DNA from: Candidatus Latescibacterota bacterium
GTDB lineage: Bacteria; Latescibacterota; UBA2968; SICM01
Reading direction: 5' to 3'
Assembly: GCA_009694805.1 (NCBI GenBank)
Contig: SICM01000003.1
Coordinates: 1-64,000 of the forward strand
Length of the DNA stretch: 64,000 nt
Shown here piece by piece: positions 45,624-55,231 of this stretch. The stretch's first letter is position 1; each line of letters opens with the position of its first letter. Below the pieces are notes generated by a model that worked only from the letters and a program-made list of their open reading frames with translations, did no database searches and was not told where the DNA came from. The position numbers and the translations under genes are program-made.

Positions 45624-46952
45624 ATGGGCGCTCGCGTTTTATTTTTTTTAATCTGTCTTTCCATCTTCAGCGCATCTTTTCTGAGAGGACCTGCGGCTCA
45701 GAATCCGCCGGACCTGACCCCTGCTGAGCGGGCGAGGGCCTATTTCGAGAAGGGACAGATCGACTCGGCCATCGCCGTCTTTGAGGCGGCGGCCTCGGCC
45801 AACCCGAAAGACGCGGACCTGATGTCCCAGTTGGGGTTCTTCTGCGCCCAGGCGGGACGGGTCGACGAGGCGATTGCGGCCTATGAGAAGGCCCGGGATC
45901 TGGACCCCAGGAACACGGAGGCGCTGAGCAACCTCGGCCTGCTCTACTCCGGGAAGGGGCGTTTTGAGGAGGCCCTGGCGTCGCTTCAGAAGGCCCTGGC
46001 CATGGCCCCGGACGACGTCGCGCTGCACGTCAACCTGGGCGGGGTCTACTTCGCCATGCAGGACACGGCGAAGGCCGTGACGGCTTACCGGAGGGCGATC
46101 TCCATCGCCCCGAACGATGCCAAGCCGCACGGCGCCCTGGGGTTTGTGATGGCGGAGGCGGGGTCCCTGGATGTGGCTGTCTCGGAGTTCAGCCGGGCCG
46201 CTGCGCTGAGCCCCGATGACGTGGAGGTGCGGGGGAGCCTGGCCGACGCCTATCTGGGCAAGGGGGAGATGGACTCGGCGCTCGTGAACTACCGGCGACT
46301 GCTGGCCATCGCCCCGAATGCCGTCCGGGCGCGCCAGCGGCTGGGGATCGTGTACACGGAGAAAGGGATGCTCGACTCAGCGATGGTCGAATACCGCCGC
46401 TGCCTGGAGGTTGCCCCCCGGTGGGTCCTGCCGCAGAGCAACCTGGCCACCGTGTACATCCGCGCCGGGATGCTCGACTCGGCGCTCGCGGCCTACCGCC
46501 GGTGCCTCGCCCTTGTCCCCGATGAGGCGGGGTTCCACAACAACATCGGTTTTGTCTACGCCCGGAAGGGAGAGATCGATTCGGCGCTCACGGCCTACAA
46601 GCGGGCCATCCGATTGAGCAAAGATCCCAACACGCTGGCGGACGCCCAGAACAACCTGAACATCATGCAATCGATTCAGGCGGGCAAGATACGGGCCCGT
46701 CACATCCTGGTCAAGACGCAGGCGGAGGCGGAGGACATCCTGAAGCAGTTGAAGAACGGCGCCGATTTCGCCGACCTGGCTCGCAGGCGGTCCATCGACC
46801 CGAGCGCGGCGGAGGGGGGGATGACGGGGTTCTTCGTGCCGGGGGACCTCGACCCGGACTTTGAAGCGGCCGTCCGGCAGACGAAGGCGGGGACCCTGAG
46901 CGGCGTCGTGAAGACGAAGCTGGGTTACCACATCATCCTGAGATTGAACTGA
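45624..46952 (+). CDS. TPR protein with C-terminal PpiC rotamase domain
   Basis: Serial TPRs ending in 'IRARHILVKTQAEAEDILKQLKNGADFADLARRRSIDPSAAEGGMTGFFVPGDLDPDFEAAV'. Confidence 0.85.
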   Translation: MGARVLFFLICLSIFSASFLRGPAAQNPPDLTPAERARAYFEKGQIDSAIAVFEAAASANPKDADLMSQLGFFCAQAGRVDEAIAAYEKARDLDPRNTEALSNLGLLYSGKGRFEEALASLQKALAMAPDDVALHVNLGGVYFAMQDTAKAVTAYRRAISIAPNDAKPHGALGFVMAEAGSLDVAVSEFSRAAALSPDDVEVRGSLADAYLGKGEMDSALVNYRRLLAIAPNAVRARQRLGIVYTEKGMLDSAMVEYRRCLEVAPRWVLPQSNLATVYIRAGMLDSALAAYRRCLALVPDEAGFHNNIGFVYARKGEIDSALTAYKRAIRLSKDPNTLADAQNNLNIMQSIQAGKIRARHILVKTQAEAEDILKQLKNGADFADLARRRSIDPSAAEGGMTGFFVPGDLDPDFEAAVRQTKAGTLSGVVKTKLGYHIILRLN

Positions 46953-46959
46953 AACCGAA

Positions 46960-47026
46960 CGTCAAACGTATCTCGTGAAGCGTGAAGCGCGTAAAACCCG
47001 TGAAGCGTATCTCGTGACACGTCTCA
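46960..47026 (+). repeat. Degenerate heptad array
   Basis: CGTCAAA|CGTATCT|CGTGAAG|CGTGAAG|CGCGTAA|AACC|CGTGAAG|CGTATCT|CGTGACA|CGTCTCA. Confidence 0.88.
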
Positions 47027-47041
47027 CCTTCTTCCCTGCCT

Positions 47042-48064
47042 GTGAAACGTTTTCGCGTCCTGTTTCTCCTCCTGGGATTCCTCCTGCTGGGCATCCTGAT
47101 CTTCCGGACGGACCCCCAACAGATCTTCTCCTATCTCTCGATGATCGGATGGCGGTTTCTCCTGATCATCGGGGTGGCCTTTGGCTGGCAGTTCGGGAAT
47201 ACCATCGCCTGGGGACTGGCCTTCCAGCGGGGGGAGAGGGTTCGATTCCGGCATCTGTTCGTCGCCAAGCTGGGGGGCGATGCGATCAATTATATCACCC
47301 CGCTTCTGGGCCTGGGGGGTGAATTCGTGAAGCCCTACCTGATCCGTCGCCACGTGTCCCTGTCCGCGAGCTTCGCCTCCATCGTCATCACCAAGACGGT
47401 TCAGGCCATGACGGGGGTGATCTATGCCCTTGTGGGCATCGGGTGCGCCCTCTTTTTTTTAAACCTGTCCCCCTCCGTGTGGGCTACGACCGCGGGCGTT
47501 GTGGGGGCAGGGGGGGCCATCCTCCTGTGGTTGTTCATCCAGCAGCACCGGAACCCTTTCTCATCCCTTCTGAAGGTCCTGATCCGGTTAGGCGTCAAGA
47601 CAGGCTCTCTGAAGGACCGACTCCATAGCGCGGCGGAGATGGACGCCTACATCGCGGCCTACTACCGGAAGGAGCGGATGCGACTCCTGGCCGCCGTGGC
47701 GATTTACTGTCTGAGCTGGACGTTCGGGGTCCTGGAGACGTGGCTGATCGTCCATCTGCTGGAAGCGCCGATCTCCTTTGGAACCGCCTTTTTTCTGACC
47801 TCTCTCTCCTCCGTGATCAGCACGGCCTTCTTCTTCGTGCCGGGGGGCGTGGGGGTGTCGGAAGGAGGGCAGGTATTTCTGTTCGGGCTTCTGGGGCTCC
47901 CTCCGGCCATGGGATTGGCCGTGGGGATCATCAAGCGCATCCGGAAGCTGGTCTATGTGCTGGCGGGACTCCTGCTGATCTCCGGATGGCTCTGCAAGGG
48001 GGAGAAGGAGGAAGCAGAGGGCTCAGGATGGGGTGAGGGGTGTCGTGCCGTGGATACAGTGTGA
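47042..48064 (+). CDS. Lysylphosphatidylglycerol synthase transmembrane / flippase-like domain protein
   Basis: Multi-TM; 'KLGGDAINYITPLLGLGGEFVKPYLIRRHVSLSASFASIVITKTVQAM', 'FVPGGVGVSEGGQVFLFGLLGLP'. Confidence 0.8.
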   Translation: MKRFRVLFLLLGFLLLGILIFRTDPQQIFSYLSMIGWRFLLIIGVAFGWQFGNTIAWGLAFQRGERVRFRHLFVAKLGGDAINYITPLLGLGGEFVKPYLIRRHVSLSASFASIVITKTVQAMTGVIYALVGIGCALFFLNLSPSVWATTAGVVGAGGAILLWLFIQQHRNPFSSLLKVLIRLGVKTGSLKDRLHSAAEMDAYIAAYYRKERMRLLAAVAIYCLSWTFGVLETWLIVHLLEAPISFGTAFFLTSLSSVISTAFFFVPGGVGVSEGGQVFLFGLLGLPPAMGLAVGIIKRIRKLVYVLAGLLLISGWLCKGEKEEAEGSGWGEGCRAVDTV

Positions 48065-48072
48065 ACCGCCGT

Positions 48073-48155
48073 GAATTACGAATTACGAATTACGAAGTTC
48101 AAATTCAAAGCTTAAGGCTCAGGGTTTAGGACCTGGGACCCGGGATTCAGGATCG
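48073..48155 (+). repeat. Degenerate heptad array (two different units)
   Basis: GAATTAC x3|GAAGTTC, then AAGGCTC|AGGGTTT|AGGACCT|GGGACCC|GGGATTC|AGGATCG. Confidence 0.8.
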
Positions 48156-48182
48156 ATTCCGGGTTGGCAGAGATTTTGCAAC

Positions 48183-49529
48183 ATGAGGATGGGTATGGAC
48201 TGTTCCAAGTTATGGGGTTGGAGATTCGCCGCCGTGGCCCTGGTCCTCATCCCGGCCTGCGCATCCGCGGAGGGGGGGATGACGTTGCAGGCCTGCATCG
48301 AACGGGCGCTGGCGGTGAACCCGGAGGTCAAGGGGGCCGCATTCGACGTCCAGACTGCGGAGGCCAGACTGGGGGAGGTGAAGGCGTCCCGATTCGTCCC
48401 CAAGTTCGAGATGACGCAGTACTTCGGGCCTTCGCCGGCGGCGCACGGGGACGTCTTCACGGCGCGGTCGGACTGGAAGAGCCTGAGCGTCTTCGAACGG
48501 ACGGAGTTCGAGATCCTCCAGCCGCTCTACACATCGGGGAAGTGGAGCGCGGCGAGAGACGCGGCGGTGGCGGGCGTGGCGGTCCAGTCGGCAGGCGTGG
48601 ACCGGCGGCGGGCAGAGGTCGTCCTGAGGGTCAAGGAGCTGTATTACGGCCTCCTCCTGGCCAAGCAGCTTTACGACGCGGCCGCCGAGAGCCAGAGCGA
48701 ACTGAAAGAGGCCCGAACCAGGCTCATGGAGAAGATCGAGGGGGAGTCGGAGGAGGTCTCCTACAACGACCTCTACAAGCTGGACACGTTCGGCTTCAAG
48801 GTCGATCAGGGGCTGCACCGCGTGGAGAAGGAGATGGCCCTGGCCCGGTCGGCGTTCAAGGCGTTGCTCGGCCTGGCCCCGGCGGACAGCTTTGACGTGG
48901 CGGGGGAGGGTCTGGAGCAGGAGGCGGTGACGATCGAACCCCTGGAAGTCTACGTCGCGAGGGCCCTGAAAGACCGGCCCGAGATCCGGCAGCTTGCGGC
49001 GGGGATCGAGGCGCGCCGGGCGCAGGTGAGCGTGGCCCGGAGCGACTACTACCCGCAGGTGTTCATAGCGGGAGGGGGAAAGCTCGGGTATGCCCCGAAT
49101 CGGGACCGGCAGACCGGTCCGTTTGTGCGGGACGATTTCAACGTCCGGCAGGCAGGGGCTGTGATCGGCCTGCGGCAGTCGCTCTCCTTCGGGATGACGA
49201 GGTCCCGCGTGGCTGCTGCTCAGGCCGAGTACCAGAAGACGCTGGCGACCGAAAAGGCCGCGCGGGATGGCATCGCGCTGGAGGTGGAACGGGCCTACAG
49301 GGACCTGGCCGAGGCGGGGGCGAACGTGGAGAGTGGAGAGCGGGCGTTGAAGGCGTCGCGGAGTCTGATGGTGGCGACGCGGGATGCCTTCAACGCCGGG
49401 CTGGGAGAGAGCAAAGAGATGGTCGATGCCTTCAAGGGGTATGGTGAGATGCGCGTGGAGTATTTCAGGGCGATTTTCGAGTACAACCGGGCGGCGGCGC
49501 AGCTGGACAGGGTGACGGGGAAGGAATAG
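48183..49529 (+). CDS. TolC-family outer-membrane efflux protein
   Basis: 'MTLQACIERALAVNPEVKGAAFDVQTAEARLGEVKASRFVPKFEM', 'GAVIGLRQSLSFGMTRSRVAAAQAEYQ'. Confidence 0.85.
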   Translation: MRMGMDCSKLWGWRFAAVALVLIPACASAEGGMTLQACIERALAVNPEVKGAAFDVQTAEARLGEVKASRFVPKFEMTQYFGPSPAAHGDVFTARSDWKSLSVFERTEFEILQPLYTSGKWSAARDAAVAGVAVQSAGVDRRRAEVVLRVKELYYGLLLAKQLYDAAAESQSELKEARTRLMEKIEGESEEVSYNDLYKLDTFGFKVDQGLHRVEKEMALARSAFKALLGLAPADSFDVAGEGLEQEAVTIEPLEVYVARALKDRPEIRQLAAGIEARRAQVSVARSDYYPQVFIAGGGKLGYAPNRDRQTGPFVRDDFNVRQAGAVIGLRQSLSFGMTRSRVAAAQAEYQKTLATEKAARDGIALEVERAYRDLAEAGANVESGERALKASRSLMVATRDAFNAGLGESKEMVDAFKGYGEMRVEYFRAIFEYNRAAAQLDRVTGKE

Positions 49530-49545
49530 GCAGAAGGCAAGAAAA

Positions 49546-49572
49546 TGTAAAATACAAAATGCAAAACAAAAA
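49546..49572 (+). repeat. Degenerate heptad array
   Basis: TGTAAAA|TACAAAA|TGCAAAA|CAAAAAAA. Confidence 0.65.
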
Positions 49573-49577
49573 AACCT

Positions 49578-50297
49578 ATGCGAATTATAAAAAACTACAA
49601 ATTGCGAAAAGCGAGTGTCTGGACAGGAGGGGTGCTGCTCTCTACTTTCTGCTTCCTGTTTTCCGGGGGGGTGGGAAGGGTGGCGCTGGCAGACCCGGAC
49701 AGGATCGTGCTGGAGAATTTCTCGCAGGGGCGCGTGGGAGAGTTGCCGTCGGGGTGGCGGTGGCGCGGAAAGGACGACGACAAACCCAAGCTCTACGCCA
49801 TTCAGGAGGAGAGCGGTCACCGGTACCTGAACGCGAAGGATAGCGGGTATTCCGTGGCGATCTTCAAGACGATATCCTGGGACCTCCGGGCATATCCGGT
49901 CCTGACGTGGCGATGGCGTGCCAAGGCCCTCCCCCCCGGCGGGGATGAGCGGTTCGGGGCGAAGAACGACAGCGCGGCGGGTCTCTACGTGGTCTTCTCG
50001 CAGAACTGGGTGGGGGTTCCGAAGCAGATCAAGTACGTCTGGAGCACGACGCTTCCGGTCGGGACGGTCGCAGACCGGAAGTTGATCGGGAGGCCCCGTG
50101 TCCTGGTCCTCCGGAGCGGCAGGGCGCGGCTCGGGGAATGGGTGACGGAGCGGGTGAATCTCTACGAGGACTACAAACGGATCTGGGGCGGGGAGCCCAG
50201 CGAGAAGACGGTGGGCATCGCCATTCTGACGGATGCGGATGCGACGCACACCTTCGCAGAGGCGGATTATGCGGATATCGTGGCGAGGAAAGAGTAA
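49578..50297 (+). CDS. DUF3047 family secreted protein
   Basis: Signal peptide; 'LTWRWRAKALPPGGDERFGAKNDSAAGLYVVFSQNW...IKYVWSTTLPVGT', 'GIAILTDADATHTFAEADYADI'. Confidence 0.8.
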   Translation: MRIIKNYKLRKASVWTGGVLLSTFCFLFSGGVGRVALADPDRIVLENFSQGRVGELPSGWRWRGKDDDKPKLYAIQEESGHRYLNAKDSGYSVAIFKTISWDLRAYPVLTWRWRAKALPPGGDERFGAKNDSAAGLYVVFSQNWVGVPKQIKYVWSTTLPVGTVADRKLIGRPRVLVLRSGRARLGEWVTERVNLYEDYKRIWGGEPSEKTVGIAILTDADATHTFAEADYADIVARKE

Positions 50298-50337
50298 TTG
50301 CAACTTTTCTTGCTACCGCTTTATGAAGGGGATTCCA

Positions 50338-51057
50338 ATGATTAAACGAACCTGTTATGGCGCCGCGTGTCTGATCCTGATGGCGTTTGCGCTGTGGGCT
50401 GACGGCCTTGCGCAGACGCCTTCGGATGCGGTCACCGGCCAGAAGCTGATCGACATGCTGAAGGAACGGGACAACGCCATCCGGGCCATCGCCCGTTCGA
50501 CGAGCGGCCCGTTGAGCGCTGCGAACCAGGAGAAGCTGAAGGGCATCGTCGGCGATGCCTTCGATTACGAGGAGCTGAGTCGGCAGTCTCTGGGGAAATA
50601 CTGGGCTGAGCGCACGCCGGCGGAGCAGAAAGAGTTCGTGGGGCTTTACAGAAAGCTCATCGAGAAGAGCTACGCCGATCCCAAGCTCTACCGGAAGGTG
50701 GAGAAGATCGCCTACGATGGGGCAGAGGTGGTGGACTCGATGGCGACGGTGAGGACGACCGTGGTGTACAAGGGAGAGAAGAGCGTCATCAAATACGTGA
50801 TGCGCCGTGTGGGCGACAGGTGGCTGATCACGGACATGGTGATCGACGACGTGAGCGTGGTGCGAAACAACCGACAGAACTTCTACAAGGAGATCGCCAA
50901 GTCGTCCTATGCCGGGCTGTTGAGCAAGCTCAAGAAGAAACTGGCGGAGAAGACGTCCGGGGGGGGAAGGCCAGCGGTAAGACATTTTGAAAGGCGGGCG
51001 GGAGGGGTGAGGGGTGAGGTGCGGGCATGGAGATGTTTTTCAGGGGCGGGTGAATGA
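50338..51057 (+). CDS. MlaC-like phospholipid-binding ABC transporter auxiliary protein
   Basis: 'VGDAFDYEELSRQSLGKYWAERTPAEQKEFVGLYRKLIEKSYADPKL', 'VYKGEKSVIKYVMRRVGDRWLITDMVIDDVSVVRNNRQNFYKEI'. Confidence 0.85.
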   Translation: MIKRTCYGAACLILMAFALWADGLAQTPSDAVTGQKLIDMLKERDNAIRAIARSTSGPLSAANQEKLKGIVGDAFDYEELSRQSLGKYWAERTPAEQKEFVGLYRKLIEKSYADPKLYRKVEKIAYDGAEVVDSMATVRTTVVYKGEKSVIKYVMRRVGDRWLITDMVIDDVSVVRNNRQNFYKEIAKSSYAGLLSKLKKKLAEKTSGGGRPAVRHFERRAGGVRGEVRAWRCFSGAGE

Positions 51058-51070
51058 ACCCGCCCCTTTT
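51043..51070 (+). terminator. Intrinsic terminator overlapping the mlaC-like stop codon
   Basis: GGGGCGGGT-GAATGA-ACCCGCCCC followed by TTTTATTCTTT. Confidence 0.8.
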
Positions 51071-51196
51071 ATTCTTTCTTGCGGAGGCCGCAGGAATGCC
51101 TTATATTGAGAGAGTTTTAGCCGTATCGAGGGCATGGAACTGGGCTGGGAAAGAGGGTCACATTCGTCCTTCAGGCTTGGGGGAGATCGTAGCATT

Positions 51197-52198
51197 ATGA
51201 CATTCTGGCCCAAGATGCTCAAGCGGGCGTTCGACCGGGAGCCGATCGCGTGTCACCTCTACGTAACCGATCAGTGCAACCTGGACTGTCACTACTGCAC
51301 TGAGTACGACAACAGCGTCCCTCATCCGAGCCTGGAAGACCTCAAGCGGTGGATCCGGAAGATCAAGGAACTGGGGTGTATCCGGATCGGCCTTCAGGGG
51401 GGAGAACCCCTGTTACACCCGGACATCGTGGAAGTGGTCCAGTACTGCAAAACGCTCCGGCTCAGGACCAGCCTCTCCACGAACGGGTTCAAACTGACCC
51501 CGAAGCTGGTCCGCTCCCTGGAGGAGGCTGGACTGGATTCGCTCCAGGTGTCCGTGGATCGGATGACGCCCATCCCGTCCACGCTCAAGGCCCTCAAGAC
51601 CGTCATCCCCAAACTGGAATATCTCAAGCATTCCAAGATCCCCTACCATATCTCAGGCGTCCTGTTCAGCGAGACGCTCGCGGAGTCCCGGCAGGTGCTG
51701 GAGTACGGGTTCTCTGAGGGGATCTCCACGCACGCCCGTCTGGTCCACGCAGGGCCGGATGGAGGCCTGCGCGTCGGCGCCGGCGAGAAGGCCGCGCTGT
51801 CGTCGTTCATCGACTCGATGGCCGAGGCGAAGCGGCAGGGGAAGCAGGTTCATACGACCGGCCCCATCCTGGACTATCAGAAGGCCCTGCTCAACGGGGG
51901 GGGCGTGGACTGGACGTGTCTGGCCGGATATAAATATTTTTTCGTGTCGGCGAAGGGGGAATTCTGGCTCTGCAGCATGAACCGGAGGCCGGCCCTGGAC
52001 ATCATGTCCGTCACCCCTGACCTCCTGAAGAGTTACTTCCACAAGAAGGCGTGTCAGGAGGGGTGCGGGGTTTACTGCATCGTCGAGACCTCCATGTTCT
52101 GCAATCATCCCTTCCGGTTCGTGCTCCACGAAGCGTGGGATCGCCTTCAGCAGAAGGCCTCGCGACTATGGAATCGCCCGTCAAAGTCCTTTTCCTGA
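51197..52198 (+). CDS. Radical SAM protein with SPASM-like C-terminal cysteines
   Basis: 'YVTDQCNLDCHYCTEYD' CX3CX2C; 'IGLQGGEPLLHPDI'; C-terminal 'WLCSMNRR...CQEGCGVYCIVETSMFC'. Confidence 0.85.
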   Translation: MTFWPKMLKRAFDREPIACHLYVTDQCNLDCHYCTEYDNSVPHPSLEDLKRWIRKIKELGCIRIGLQGGEPLLHPDIVEVVQYCKTLRLRTSLSTNGFKLTPKLVRSLEEAGLDSLQVSVDRMTPIPSTLKALKTVIPKLEYLKHSKIPYHISGVLFSETLAESRQVLEYGFSEGISTHARLVHAGPDGGLRVGAGEKAALSSFIDSMAEAKRQGKQVHTTGPILDYQKALLNGGGVDWTCLAGYKYFFVSAKGEFWLCSMNRRPALDIMSVTPDLLKSYFHKKACQEGCGVYCIVETSMFCNHPFRFVLHEAWDRLQQKASRLWNRPSKSFS

Positions 52199-53361
52199 CC
52201 AGTTGCGTCCGGGGCGGAGGGCCTGGCTGGAGCCTCTTCTATCTGCTCAAGTATCTCGACCGGTCCGCCGTCGATCCGACGGTGGTACTCCCGGCGGCCG
52301 GAGTTCTGGCCGGACGTCTGGAGTCCATCCAGGTCCGGTATCGGATCTGTCCTCAACTGCCGGAGCGGCTCTACACCCTCCGGTTTGCGCGTGCTGGAAG
52401 GGTGCGGTATCTCCTCTCCGCGCTGTGGAACTTCGTGGATGGATGCCGCGCCTTCGTCGCGCTGGTCCGGTTCATCCGCGCGGAAAAGTTCCATCTGATC
52501 TACTGCAACAACATGCTCGTGAAGGCCATCGGCGCTTTCGCCGGGCAGGTCACGGGCACGCCGGTGATTCTGCACTGCCGGAACATCCACGATTCCTTCC
52601 TGAGACGGACACTGCTGGTCCAGATCGCCCGATTGCCCGCTGTCCGGCGCGTGGTGTGCATCTCCCAGGCTGCCGAGGGGCCGTACCGCTTTTCCGGGAA
52701 GACGACGGTGGTCCCGAACGGGGTGGATCTGAGCGAATATCATCCTGAACGGGTGACCGGGAGGCTCCGGGCAGAATTGGGCCTGGGCGAAGAGGATATC
52801 ATCGTCGGCTATCTGGGACGGATCGTCCCGTGGAAGGGACTCGACGTGCTGATCGACGCTGCCCGGATCGTGTTGCAGCAGCGTCGGGGGGTCCAGTTCT
52901 GTATCGTGGGGGAGAATCCGGTCGGGGCCACGCGGGATCTGGGGGCGGAGTACCGTCAGCGGGCGGTGGGCCACGGGATTTCGGACCACGTCCATTTTCT
53001 CGGATTCCGGGAGGACGTCCGGCCCTATCTGCGCGACTTCAACCTGCTGGCCCTCCCCTCCAAGGAGCCGGAGCCTTTCGGACGGGTGAACATCGAGGCG
53101 ATGGCGATGGGCGTGCCGGTGATCGCGACCGCCCACGGAGGGCCCGCCGAGATCATCGAAGATGGCGTGGACAGTTTCCTGGTCCCTCCGAAAGACCCCG
53201 AGGCCCTGGCCCGCAAGATCCTGTGGCTGATCTCAGATCTGGAAGCCTGCAGGGCATTTGGCGCACGTGCGCGGAAGAAGGTCTGCGAACGCTTCGACGC
53301 CGCGAAGGTCGCGGGGAGGATCGAAGGCGTCATCGGAGAGGCGACAGAACGGCGGAGATGA
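52168..53361 (+). CDS. GT1/GT4-type glycosyltransferase
   Basis: 'VVPNGVDLSEYHPER', 'VGYLGRIVPWKGLDVLIDAARIV', 'SKEPEPFGRVNIEAMAMGVPVIATAHGGPAEIIEDGVDSFLVPP'. Confidence 0.9.
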   Translation: MESPVKVLFLTSCVRGGGPGWSLFYLLKYLDRSAVDPTVVLPAAGVLAGRLESIQVRYRICPQLPERLYTLRFARAGRVRYLLSALWNFVDGCRAFVALVRFIRAEKFHLIYCNNMLVKAIGAFAGQVTGTPVILHCRNIHDSFLRRTLLVQIARLPAVRRVVCISQAAEGPYRFSGKTTVVPNGVDLSEYHPERVTGRLRAELGLGEEDIIVGYLGRIVPWKGLDVLIDAARIVLQQRRGVQFCIVGENPVGATRDLGAEYRQRAVGHGISDHVHFLGFREDVRPYLRDFNLLALPSKEPEPFGRVNIEAMAMGVPVIATAHGGPAEIIEDGVDSFLVPPKDPEALARKILWLISDLEACRAFGARARKKVCERFDAAKVAGRIEGVIGEATERRR

Positions 53362-53436
53362 AACGGAGAAGGGAGAAACGGGGAAACGGGGAGAAGTTCT
53401 TTCCTCTTCACCGATTCTCCGATTCCCCGGTTCCGG
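53360..53436. repeat. Degenerate ~8-nt array, two inverted arms, between convergent genes
   Basis: GAAACGGAGAAGGGAGAAACGGGGAAACGGGGAG and CCGATTCT|CCGATTCC|CCGGTTCC|GG. Confidence 0.75.
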
Positions 53437-55231
53437 GTTGGGTGGCAGAGGAGGGTGAGGGCGGCGAATCGCTTGGGATGCGGTAGACTCTGAAGAGGGC
53501 ATTCTCATAGACCTTGTCGAGTGTGCTCAGGTCTCCGAGGTGCTGGGGCGCGACGACGACGACGTATTGTACGTCGAACGTCCGGGCCAGGGCGCGGGCG
53601 CGTTCCGCGTCCAGGCTGAGATATCCCTGAACGACCTCCTGCTGAGACACGGGGTTGCTCGTGCCGCTCACCGTTGCGATTCGGCGGTACCACTCTTCAG
53701 AATCCTGCAGGCGGTAGGGAAACCCCTTCCAGTCCACGACGATGCTCCGTCCCGCGTTGAGCCGGAATCGGTCCATCTTGAGTGGCGCCACGAAACGGGC
53801 GTCTTGAGGGGTAGCCGCACGGATCCACCGGTAGAGGTCGGATTCGGGTCTGAAGGGCAGCAAGGTAGCGAGGATCTGGGGCGGCGTATGGCTTCGGACC
53901 CATCTACACAGGGCGTAATCGGCCCCGTAGGGAGAGAAGGACGCCATTGAAAGCGGGAAGCAGAATCCGGTCAGACCTGTCAGGAAGAGGAGGGTTCCCC
54001 AGGTCAGGAACCGGGGCGCAAACTTCGGACCCTGGCCGAAAAACCTGACTCGCGCGGCGATGAGACAGGGGATGATCAGGATGACCAGCACGAGCCCGAC
54101 GATCCGATTCGTCCAGCAGGTCACGAGCAGGCCCAGGCCCAGAAGGATGAGTCTCCTGAGTCTGGATGCGGCGTCCCCCTGAGATTCCACCTCTTTCGCC
54201 ACCGCGCCTGCGAAGAAGAGCAGGCCGAAGCAGGACAGGAGCGCCACGAAGTGGAATGGCTCCAGCATGGCGACCTGCGGGATAAAGAGGATCAGCGTAC
54301 AGAAGCACATGAGGATGAAAAGTCCTGACAGGGAGGCGGCGGCCGAGAGCACGACCGGCGACCCGGGCGTCCGAGGCCAGCGCATGAGCAGGCCGATGAT
54401 CCCCAGGGCCGCGTGTCCGGCGAAAAGGGCAAAGCCCGCCGTGCCCCAGTTTCTGGGCAGGTAGTGATGGGGCGCGCGGAATCGGAGCAGGGCGTCGAGG
54501 CGTTCGACGGCGTGTTCTCCGAGATCGAAGCGGACCAGGACTGACCAGACGGACGGAAGCGTCAGGACCAGGAAGGGGACCAGGAAGGCGATGATCTCCC
54601 GCCTTGAGAACCTGCGGGGGAGCGCGACCCAGACCCCTCCCAGGAACAGCGGGATCATGAACAGAAACGTCCCGTGGAACAGGCCGCTCAGGCCGAACAG
54701 CGCCCCGGCCAGGGCGCAACGCGAGGGCATCGGCGCAGCGCACGAGAGTGCGGCCACGCCGGCCAGGAACAGGGTGGAGGCTATTCCTGCGGGGAGGAGC
54801 CAGGGGACGAAGAAGGGGTGCGACAGGATGCTCGTGTTGCCCACGGCCATGTAGAGAATGATCAGGGAGAACAGGAACGGCAGGAAGGGGCGGTCGTAGA
54901 GGGCGCGCAGGATGACGTAGGCGCTGAAGGCGAGCAGGGTCTTGAACAGCAGGTAGAAGACGGCGCTGGTCCAGGGCAGGGGCCCCATCCCCTGCAGCAG
55001 ATAGATCAGGTAGGTGAAAGCGGCGTGGTGATGGACGGTCTCCGAGGCAAACCAGTCCCCTGCGAGGAACGAGGGGGCGGCCATCCGAAGGCCCGAAAGC
55101 AGATAGGTGTTCTGGTCCGAGACGCCGTAATGCACCCCGAGGGAACACGCAAAGAGGAGGCAGAGGAGCCCCACCCCGAGACGTTCCGGGGGGCGCCAGG
55201 ACCGGATCCATTCCGATTTCATAAGCGACAT
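53408..55231 (-). CDS. Polytopic membrane protein (mannosyltransferase/PMT-like topology, family not assigned)
   Basis: Many TM segments; 'GVSDQNTYLLSGLRMAAPSFLAGDWFASETVHHHAAFTYLIYLLQGMG'. Confidence 0.6.
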   Translation of the reverse strand: MSLMKSEWIRSWRPPERLGVGLLCLLFACSLGVHYGVSDQNTYLLSGLRMAAPSFLAGDWFASETVHHHAAFTYLIYLLQGMGPLPWTSAVFYLLFKTLLAFSAYVILRALYDRPFLPFLFSLIILYMAVGNTSILSHPFFVPWLLPAGIASTLFLAGVAALSCAAPMPSRCALAGALFGLSGLFHGTFLFMIPLFLGGVWVALPRRFSRREIIAFLVPFLVLTLPSVWSVLVRFDLGEHAVERLDALLRFRAPHHYLPRNWGTAGFALFAGHAALGIIGLLMRWPRTPGSPVVLSAAASLSGLFILMCFCTLILFIPQVAMLEPFHFVALLSCFGLLFFAGAVAKEVESQGDAASRLRRLILLGLGLLVTCWTNRIVGLVLVILIIPCLIAARVRFFGQGPKFAPRFLTWGTLLFLTGLTGFCFPLSMASFSPYGADYALCRWVRSHTPPQILATLLPFRPESDLYRWIRAATPQDARFVAPLKMDRFRLNAGRSIVVDWKGFPYRLQDSEEWYRRIATVSGTSNPVSQQEVVQGYLSLDAERARALARTFDVQYVVVVAPQHLGDLSTLDKVYENALFRVYRIPSDSPPSPSSATQPGTGESENR

